Part shown: piece by piece, positions 58,672-64,000 of the stretch
Layout of the letters: each line of letters begins with the position of its first letter
Numbering within the stretch: the first letter of the stretch is position 1
NCBI RefSeq assembly: GCF_008017535.1
Contig: NZ_VRUA01000007.1
Coordinates: forward strand, 100,807 to 164,806
Length of the DNA: 64,000 nt
Origin: Ottowia flava
Lineage (GTDB): Bacteria; Pseudomonadota; Gammaproteobacteria; Burkholderiales; Burkholderiaceae_C
Direction of reading: 5' to 3'
Notes under the pieces: generated by a model
Seen by the model: only the letters and a program-made list of their open reading frames with translations
Told to the model about the DNA's origin: nothing
The model's database searches: none
Program-made: the position numbers and the translations under genes

Positions 58672-58739
58672 CGCCGCTGCTAAGGGCCAGCGACCCCAGG
58701 CCCGCGGCGCGACCGTCACGCGGGGGAGAGCACTGATTG

Positions 58740-58800
58740 ATAAAGAAATCGGCCGTCGGCCGTACGGCTGCCTGCGCAAGCAGCTATTGAATCGATAGTA
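58740..58800 (-). repeat. Class 1 dispersed repeat, copy 22
   Basis: On the minus strand: ACTATCGATTCAATAGCTGC, TTGCGCAGGCAGCCGTACGG, CCGACGGCCGATTTC. A complete copy with arm ACTAT/ATAGC. Confidence 0.9.
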
Positions 58801-58840
58801 TATTGGGCTGCGCGCGGTCGTAGCCAGGACCGCTTTGGCC

Positions 58841-59428
58841 TTACAGCGTGCGCCCCAGCGGCGCCACGCCAATCCAGGCCGCGTGCAGCCAGAAGGCGAA
58901 CACCGCCCACGCCACCGCGCCCACCACCACGGCGATCAGCGTGCCGGCCAGCGTGCCCGGCGCGTACACGGTGCCCAGCGCGCGGTCGCGCTGGCGCGCG
59001 GCGCGAAAGTCCAGCACCGCCCACAGCAGGAAGGCGCCAAAGAGCACCATGTCGGCCAGCTTGCCCGTGGCCAGCAGGTGGCCAAAGGCCCACAGCTTCA
59101 CGCCCAGCACCATCGGGTGGTGCAGCTTGGCGCGGATCTGGTTGCGCGGCACGTAGGCGGCCGCCAGGAAGACGAAGGCCACCAGGGTGAACAGCGAATT
59201 CAGGTGCTTCATCATCACCGGCGGCGACCACACCACCACCGGCTGCTGCCGCGCCAGGCCGTAGCCCCAGACGATCAGCCCGAAGCCGATCAACGACACC
59301 ACCGAATACGCCGCCTTCCAGCCCTTGTCGCCCAGGCTGGCGATGGTGCGCGTGCGCCAGCCGTCGGCAAAGATGCGCACCGAATGCGCGCCCAGGAACA
59401 GCACGAGGCCAAGAATGAGTACGGTCAT
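58841..59428 (-). CDS. NnrU-family membrane protein
   Basis: 195 residues with about six helices: MTVLILGLVLFLGAHSVRIFADGWR, GDKGWKAAYSVVSLIGFGLIVWGYG, RNQIRAKLHHPMVLGVKLWAFGHLLATGKLADMVLFGAFLLWAVLDF. HHPM...LWAFGHLLATG is the NnrU signature. In denitrifiers nnrU lies near nitrite and nitric oxide reductase genes; none is present here, so a general role in haem or cytochrome-related membrane function is more likely. Confidence 0.92.
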   Translation of the reverse strand: MTVLILGLVLFLGAHSVRIFADGWRTRTIASLGDKGWKAAYSVVSLIGFGLIVWGYGLARQQPVVVWSPPVMMKHLNSLFTLVAFVFLAAAYVPRNQIRAKLHHPMVLGVKLWAFGHLLATGKLADMVLFGAFLLWAVLDFRAARQRDRALGTVYAPGTLAGTLIAVVVGAVAWAVFAFWLHAAWIGVAPLGRTL

Positions 59429-59490
59429 GTGGGGCTGGGCTGCGTCGGGGTGGCAGCCTGATCGAGGGAGGTGAGCCGATTATGGGCGGA

Positions 59491-59739
59491 TCACGCGCCT
59501 GAGGGCGTGTTCGCGCGCGCGTAATGGGCCAGCAGCCCACAGCTGGGACAACGCCAGCTTTCCACCGGCAGGCGCAAGCGCCCGTCGAGCGCCAGGCCCT
59601 GCCAGAAACTGGGGGCCGGCGCTCCCTCGATCCATTCGGCCACGCGGCCCTGATCGTTGTAGCCGCGGTCCAGCAGGAAGCCGCTTTGCATGGGTACCTG
59701 GCAGGCCGTGCAGGCGGGTGGCACAGGCGGTGCACTCAT
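59491..59739 (-). CDS. Small zinc-ribbon-like protein
   Basis: 82 residues with two CxxC pairs: ACTACQVPMQ and WRCPSCGLLAHYA, the second in a short ribbon, separated by SGFLLDRGYNDQGRVAEWIEG. It is probably a zinc-binding protein of unknown role. It overlaps the stop of the upstream lipoprotein gene by 4 bp (ATGA), which couples the two. Confidence 0.75.
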   Translation of the reverse strand: MSAPPVPPACTACQVPMQSGFLLDRGYNDQGRVAEWIEGAPAPSFWQGLALDGRLRLPVESWRCPSCGLLAHYARANTPSGA

Positions 59740-60572
59740 GGGGCCGACGCGCGCCGTTGCGCTTGCAGCCTCCGCTGGAAGGCGCCGAGCGCGGCCGAGC
59801 CGGCGCCGATTTCCAGATCCGGCTCTCCGTTGGCGCGCAGCCGCGTGGCGGCCACCGGCACGGCGGCGTGCTCCAGCAGATCGTCGGCACTGGCGCTGGG
59901 GGCGCCTTGCGCGGGCGCCAGCAGCGGATAGATGTTGAAGCGCACCCAGCGCTGGCCGGCGGTCGCATCGGGGCCGGGCAGCGCTGCTGTCGGCTGGGCT
60001 ACGCCCGCCCCACGTGCTGCGCTGCGCAACAGCTGGAGCACCAGGTCGCGGTGCGCGGCCTCGTCGCCAGAGGTCGCGCGCAGCCCGGACTGCAGAGCGC
60101 CGACCAGGTAGCCCAGTGCGACCGCGTGCGTGTAGGCAGGTGTGCCGTCGTCGGCCAACGGGCCATCCGAGAAATGCCGGACCGCGTCTTCGCGCAGGTC
60201 GGCGCCCAGCGCCAGCTGCGCCAGCACGCGGGCCATCGGGTCGACGTTGCGGCTTTTCCAGTGGGCCCGGGCCCAGTGCGCCAGTGCGTGGGCCTGGGTG
60301 GGGTCCGACGACTGTGCCAGCGCCAGCACGGCGTGCGGCGCGTCAGTGTTCAGCGCGGCGGCCAAGGCGGGATCGGTGGGCGTGTCGTTAGGTTGCATCG
60401 GTGTCGGGTGGGCAGCGGCCGGCGCGCCCGAAGCGGGCGTTGCGATGACCGCACTGGCACCGGCCTCGCCCGCGCCTTGGTCCGAGCAGGCCGCCAGGCC
60501 CGTCAGAGCCAGCAGCGTGGTTGCCAGACCCAGTTCGCGAAAGTGCCGGCCGAGCGCCGCGCAAAAAGCCAT
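59736..60572 (-). CDS. Hypothetical lipoprotein
   Basis: 278 residues. Lipoprotein signal with lipobox LTGLAAC (residues about 17-31), an Ala/Pro/Thr linker, then helical regions such as HAVLALAQSSDPTQAHALAHWARAHW and RDLVLQLLRSAARGAG, and a C-terminal ELEIGAGSAALGAFQRRLQA-like end. No family is recognised. It lies 104 bp after the LysM gene on the same strand and is coupled to the zinc-ribbon gene. Confidence 0.65.
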   Translation of the reverse strand: MAFCAALGRHFRELGLATTLLALTGLAACSDQGAGEAGASAVIATPASGAPAAAHPTPMQPNDTPTDPALAAALNTDAPHAVLALAQSSDPTQAHALAHWARAHWKSRNVDPMARVLAQLALGADLREDAVRHFSDGPLADDGTPAYTHAVALGYLVGALQSGLRATSGDEAAHRDLVLQLLRSAARGAGVAQPTAALPGPDATAGQRWVRFNIYPLLAPAQGAPSASADDLLEHAAVPVAATRLRANGEPDLEIGAGSAALGAFQRRLQAQRRASAP

Positions 60573-60676
60573 CGGCGTGACCGTAGCACAGCCAGCGTTC
60601 AAGGTCGTGACATTCGACGTCGCAGCGCGCCGCCGTCGCCCGAGGCCACGGCGCGGCCCCGGGGCACTGGCTGGTA

Positions 60677-62821
60677 TCAGGGCTTGGCCTTGTTGGCCAC
60701 GAGGTTCCACGTGTCCTCGAAGGCAGAGCGCGACGCGCTGCCGTTGGCCACTTCACGGTCGACTTCGCCATTGGGACGCACTTCGCCGGCCGTAACCGGT
60801 TGCATTGCCCAGAACATCTTGTCTTCTGCCCCGAGTTGCGACGAGATGGCTTGCTCGTACGCCAACTTGACCGCAAAGCCCGTCCACTCCTTGAGCACCG
60901 AGGCACCCATGCCCACCGGCCGTGGCGAGACCTTGTCGATGATCGACAGGCCGCTCTTGATCACTGCGTTGGTCAGCTCGGCCTGCTTGGCCGCGTCGCT
61001 GGAGATGGAGCGCGTGGCGGCGTTCATGGCCCCAGCGAAGTAGCCAAGTCGCTCGGCGTTGATGTAGCGGTCCGTGCCGTCGGGCGCCTTGGTGGTGGCG
61101 CCGAAGTTCTGGATTGGGTCGCCCTTCAGGTCGTTGCCGAGGGACAGGCGCGCCTGCACCGCGCCCAGCTGGTCGAACTCGCTCGCGTTCAGGGCCGACT
61201 TGGCGTAGGTGGCCAGCGCCGAGCCATCGCGTGTCTCGGCATTGGAGGCCAGCTCGCCCACCACGCCGTTGACATCGCTCATCAGCAGGCTGTGCATGCC
61301 GGCCCGCATGGCGGCGGTGTCGGCCAGCACCGGGGCGAAAAGGTTGCCGGACTCGGCGTCCTTCAGCACGTTCGCGCCTGCGGCGAACACGCGGGCTTTC
61401 AGGTCGGCGTTATCGGTCTTGCCTGCCACCTCCATCAGCCGCTGGAAGGTGGCGGTGTCGTAGTGGCTCGACACCGAGGAGCCGCCCATCGACGAGGTGG
61501 TGATCATCGTCGGGTCGGCAGCGGCGTTGACCACGGCATTGAGTTGCTCCGACGTGAGCGATTCCAGGGCGTTGCGCGCAGCGGTGGGGCTGTTGCCCAT
61601 CGTGGCTATCACCTCCGCCACGGCGCGCGCCTGCGGGTCGGACATTTGTGTCATCGTGGTGCCGAACGAGCTGCCGGTGACCCGCGCCTGATCCGTCAGC
61701 GCGCCATTGGCACTCAAGGCCTTGATGTATTCCTGCTTGGTGTTGGTGGACGCGTGGCGACCCACCGCTGCGCCCAGCGCCGCGACATCGTCGGACGAGT
61801 CGAGCTTGCCCAGCCCCATGCCTTGCTGGGTGTTGTCGAAGGCCGTGGTCAACCGCGCCAACTGCGCGCCGTCGAGCTGCCTGGCCATGGTGTCGAAAAA
61901 CGCGGTCTTTTCCTCTTTATTGAGGCCGCCACCGACCCAGCTGCCATCGTTGACCTCGTTGGCCAGATGCCGCAACTCGTCGTCCGACAGCGTGTTCACC
62001 ACCGCGTTCGCTTCCGCACGGGGCAGGCCGGAGATGGTGTTTTGAACGGACTTGACGTCATCTGCGCCCACGGGATTGAGAAAGCCGGAGCGCATGCGCT
62101 CGCGAATATCCGAGACCGCCCGGTCGACCCGAGCCGGGTCGACGGAGGGAGCGGGTGCACCGCCGGGTGCCTGCGGCCCCTGACCGGGCGCGTGTGGCCC
62201 CATCGTCGGCGGGACTGGAAAGACGGGCGGGCCCTGAGGTGGAACGGTGGGCGGTACCGGCGTGGGCGCAGGTGCTGGTGTGGGCGCAGGTGCTGGTGTG
62301 GGCGCAGGTGCTGGTGTGGGCGCAGGTGCTGGTGTGGGCGCAGGTGCTGGTGTGGGCGCAGGTGCTGGCGTGGGCGCAGGTGCTGGCGTGGGCGCAGGCG
62401 CTGGCGTGGGTGTAGGCGCCGGTGTGGGTGTAGGCGCCGGTGTGGGTGTAGGCGCCGGTGCTTGAGGGGCCGAGGGGAGTCGAATCTGGTCGCCCTGGAA
62501 GATGGCATCGGCATCCCAGGTACCTGGCTGGCCACGCCCGAAGTCGATGCCGTTGCCCACGCTGTTGGGGTCAAACTGAGGATTGGCGTCCAGCAGCTGC
62601 TGCAAGGTCACGCCATGTCGGCGTGCGATGTCACTGAGCGTGTCGCCGTCTTGCACGGTGTACTGTTGCTCGTAACCGGGCGTGGCAGACGGGATGGTCA
62701 TCCCATTGTTTGGCGCCTGTGGCGCGCCATGGGGCGACCTGGCGGGTGGAGCGCCTGGCCCCACCTGTGGTGGCGCACTGACTGGCGGCGGGGATTGGGT
62801 GGGCTGAACGGGACCAGACAC
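60677..62821 (-). CDS. LysM-domain protein with Pro/Thr/Ala tandem-repeat linker and unknown C-terminal domain
   Basis: 714 residues. The GTG start at 62821 is chosen because AGGAG lies just upstream (spacing about 9); an upstream ATG frame lacks an SD. Residues about 50-100 are LysM (QQYTVQDGDTLSDIARRHGVTLQQLLDANPQF). Residues about 118-186 are a P-A-P-T-P linker encoded by an 18-bp tandem repeat (62262-62466). The C-terminal 500 residues are mostly helical with Ala/Asn/Asp-rich segments (LPRAEANAVVNTLSDDELRHLANEV, SFGTTMTQMSDPQARAVAEVIATMG, IIDKVSPRPVGMGASVLKEWTGFAVKLAYEQAI) that I do not recognise. There is no N-terminal signal peptide. It could be an effector-like or secreted protein, or a large cell-wall-associated factor. 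Confidence 0.82.
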   Translation of the reverse strand: MSGPVQPTQSPPPVSAPPQVGPGAPPARSPHGAPQAPNNGMTIPSATPGYEQQYTVQDGDTLSDIARRHGVTLQQLLDANPQFDPNSVGNGIDFGRGQPGTWDADAIFQGDQIRLPSAPQAPAPTPTPAPTPTPAPTPTPAPAPTPAPAPTPAPAPTPAPAPTPAPAPTPAPAPTPAPAPTPAPAPTPVPPTVPPQGPPVFPVPPTMGPHAPGQGPQAPGGAPAPSVDPARVDRAVSDIRERMRSGFLNPVGADDVKSVQNTISGLPRAEANAVVNTLSDDELRHLANEVNDGSWVGGGLNKEEKTAFFDTMARQLDGAQLARLTTAFDNTQQGMGLGKLDSSDDVAALGAAVGRHASTNTKQEYIKALSANGALTDQARVTGSSFGTTMTQMSDPQARAVAEVIATMGNSPTAARNALESLTSEQLNAVVNAAADPTMITTSSMGGSSVSSHYDTATFQRLMEVAGKTDNADLKARVFAAGANVLKDAESGNLFAPVLADTAAMRAGMHSLLMSDVNGVVGELASNAETRDGSALATYAKSALNASEFDQLGAVQARLSLGNDLKGDPIQNFGATTKAPDGTDRYINAERLGYFAGAMNAATRSISSDAAKQAELTNAVIKSGLSIIDKVSPRPVGMGASVLKEWTGFAVKLAYEQAISSQLGAEDKMFWAMQPVTAGEVRPNGEVDREVANGSASRSAFEDTWNLVANKAKP
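62262..62466. repeat. 18-bp tandem repeat in the LysM gene
   Basis: About eleven units: the main type GTGGGCGCAGGTGCTGGT, then GTGGGCGCAGGCGCTGGC, then three of GTGGGTGTAGGCGCCGGT. All encode Pro-Thr-Pro-Ala-Pro-[AT], so copy number can change without frameshift. Confidence 0.93.
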
Positions 62822-62974
62822 GATGCAAAACTCCTGAGGGGTGGTGCGCCGTGTGGGCGCCTTCGCCAGGCCACGCAATGCAACCCGGAACACGGCAAAC
62901 TCTAGGGAGGGAGAGGTGTCCTGAAAAGTCGTGCCGTTCCCATTGGGAAGACTACCTAGTCATATTTTTGTCAT

Positions 62975-63931
62975 ATGTCAACTGCGGATATTCCCCATTT
63001 TTCGGGGGCCATGGTCTCATTGATCGGTGCCCCGACCGATGTGGGCGCCGGCGAGCGCGGCGCCAGCATGGGCCCGGAAGCGCTGCGCGTGGCCGGCATC
63101 ACCGAAGCCCTGCGCGCGCAAGGCGTTCAGGTCCACGACGCGGGGAATGTGAGTGGACCGCCCAACCCCTGGCAGCCGCCTGTCGACGGCTTTCGCCACC
63201 TGCCCGAAGTCGTGGCCTGGAACCGCGCCGTGCACACCGCCGTGCTGGCAGAGCTGCAGGCAGGCCGCCTGCCCGTGCTGATGGGCGGCGACCACTGCCT
63301 GGCCATGGGCAGCATCAGCGCGGTGGCGCGTCACTGCGCGGACCGCGGCGCGCCGCTGCGCGTGCTGTGGTTCGACGCGCACGCCGACTTCAACACCGCC
63401 GCGCTCACCCCCAGCGGCAACCTGCACGGCATGCCGGTGGCCAGCCTGTGCGGCGACGGGCCGTCTGAACTGGTCGCGCTCGGCGGCTTTTCCGCCGCGC
63501 ACCCCGCGCTGCGCCCGCAGGACCTGCGCCAGATCGGCATCCGCAGCGTGGATGCGGGCGAAAAGCAGCTGGTGCATGCGGCGGGCATCGAGGTGTTCGA
63601 CATGCGCTACATCGACGAACACGGCATGCGTGCCACCATGGACCGCGCCCTGGCCGGCATGGCGCCGGGCACGCACCTGCACGTCAGCCTGGATGTGGAC
63701 TTTCTCGACCCCGAGATCGCCCCCGGCGTCGCCACCACCATCCGCGGCGGTCCCACCTACCGCGAAGCGCAGCTGTGCATGGAAATGGTGGCCGACACCG
63801 GCCGCATGTCGTCGCTCGACATCGTCGAAATCAACCCCGCCTTCGACACCCACAACCGCACGGCCGAACTGGCGGTGGATCTGGTGGAAAGCCTGTTCGG
63901 CAAGAGCACGCTGATGCGGGTGCGGCGCTAG
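62975..63931 (+). CDS. rocF: Arginase
   Basis: 318 residues: MVSLIGAPTDVGAGERGASMGPEALR, LMGGDHCLAMGSISAV (first Mn His), WFDAHADFNTAALTPSGNLHGMPVA (D-A-H-A-D), and SLDVDFLDPEIAPGVATTIRGGPTYREA (D-V-D). All Mn2+ ligands of arginase are present, and the ASMGPEALR segment separates it from agmatinase. It hydrolyses arginine to ornithine and urea. Its promoter should lie in the 80-bp AT-rich stretch before the ATG. It is divergent from the LysM gene. Confidence 0.95.
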   Translation: MSTADIPHFSGAMVSLIGAPTDVGAGERGASMGPEALRVAGITEALRAQGVQVHDAGNVSGPPNPWQPPVDGFRHLPEVVAWNRAVHTAVLAELQAGRLPVLMGGDHCLAMGSISAVARHCADRGAPLRVLWFDAHADFNTAALTPSGNLHGMPVASLCGDGPSELVALGGFSAAHPALRPQDLRQIGIRSVDAGEKQLVHAAGIEVFDMRYIDEHGMRATMDRALAGMAPGTHLHVSLDVDFLDPEIAPGVATTIRGGPTYREAQLCMEMVADTGRMSSLDIVEINPAFDTHNRTAELAVDLVESLFGKSTLMRVRR

Positions 63932-64000
63932 GTGTAGTTTCTCAACACGTTGTTCCCGTCGAATGCGAGTCGCGTGATGGGAGGCAGGTGTTCGGTGGCT
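63932..64000. other. Window end, no feature seen
   Basis: 69 bp after the arginase stop with nothing recognised. Confidence 0.4.

Noticed and set aside
62155..62465. Plus-strand frames rich in Val-Gly-Ala or Val-Trp-Ala-Gln repeats
   Set aside because: They are alternative readings of the 18-bp tandem repeat that codes Pro/Thr/Ala in the LysM gene.

Overview
The window is GC-rich chromosomal DNA of a beta-proteobacterium, most likely Comamonadaceae (Acidovorax/Comamonas/Ottowia-like). The evidence is the gene content (mnmG-rsmG-parA-parB, minCDE, CueR/CopA/CopZ, frmR-frmA-fghA, DUF2189/DUF2788 membrane proteins, IPTL-CTERM and PEP-CTERM proteins) and a dense family of short intergenic repeats (AGCTGC-nn-GCGCA ... 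AGGCC-n-ATTTG) of a kind I remember from that family. No rRNA, tRNA, CRISPR, phage or complete insertion sequence was seen. Everything reported was read by eye; no alignment, folding or database search was run.

Layout. 1-3.4 kb: tail of an FAD-linked oxidase, an AT-richer orphan gene with a HEPN-like motif, a DUF1801 gene, and a queuosine-precursor transporter behind a probable preQ1-I riboswitch. 3.7-6.7 kb: Ada/AlkA fusion, Ogt and an EamA exporter. 7.0-9.5 kb: a secreted protein made largely of Val/Pro-rich repeats with a C-terminal peptidoglycan-binding domain. 9.9-17.3 kb: a minus-strand chromosome-segregation block (mnmG, rsmG, a LysE exporter, parA, a serine hydrolase, an MreB-like fragment, a small membrane protein, parB, a PmtA-like methyltransferase) with three parS sites inside rsmG and mnmG. 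17.5-26 kb: glutamate dehydrogenase, CDF transporter, GST, a solute-binding protein, an MFS exporter and an Old Yellow Enzyme. 26-30.5 kb: a glycine-rich IPTL-CTERM surface protein, the formaldehyde detoxification genes (fghA, frmA, frmR) and a hemerythrin. 30.9-35.9 kb: an acyltransferase, the copA/copZ/cueR copper regulon with two CueR-type promoters, and a Spy-like periplasmic protein. 36-39.8 kb: DUF2189 and DUF2788 membrane proteins and minCDE, with a pair of perfect DnaA boxes upstream of minC. 40-52 kb: the cre/exosortase region. 52-64 kb: housekeeping and hypothetical genes including infA, DAHP synthase, a ferredoxin, an M14-like peptidase, acylphosphatase, NnrU, a LysM protein and arginase.

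The most interesting unit runs from 40.2 to 51.8 kb. It holds the CreB response regulator, CreC sensor kinase and CreD membrane protein, then, divergent from creD, a VIT-vWA surface protein with a PEP-CTERM tail, an exosortase with a Cys/Arg/His triad, an EpsI-like partner and a monofunctional GT51 peptidoglycan transglycosylase. The creD/VIT-vWA intergenic region carries three TTCAC boxes spaced by exactly 6 bp, the known CreB tag, and a weaker tag facing creD. This points to a CreBC-controlled cell-envelope regulon in which an exosortase and PEP-CTERM tail take the place held by a class GN sortase and LPXTG-like tail in the dedicated sortase systems of marine gamma-proteobacteria.

The second theme is repeats. 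About 22 copies of a ~55-65 bp element with a hairpin arm (class 1) and three copies of a ~120 bp G/C-rich element (class 2) are scattered between genes. Copies of class 1 and of a third type also lie in frame inside parB, creB, an MFS exporter, copA and the VIT-vWA gene, always at linkers or loops. Paired substitutions in the hairpin stems suggest that structure is conserved.
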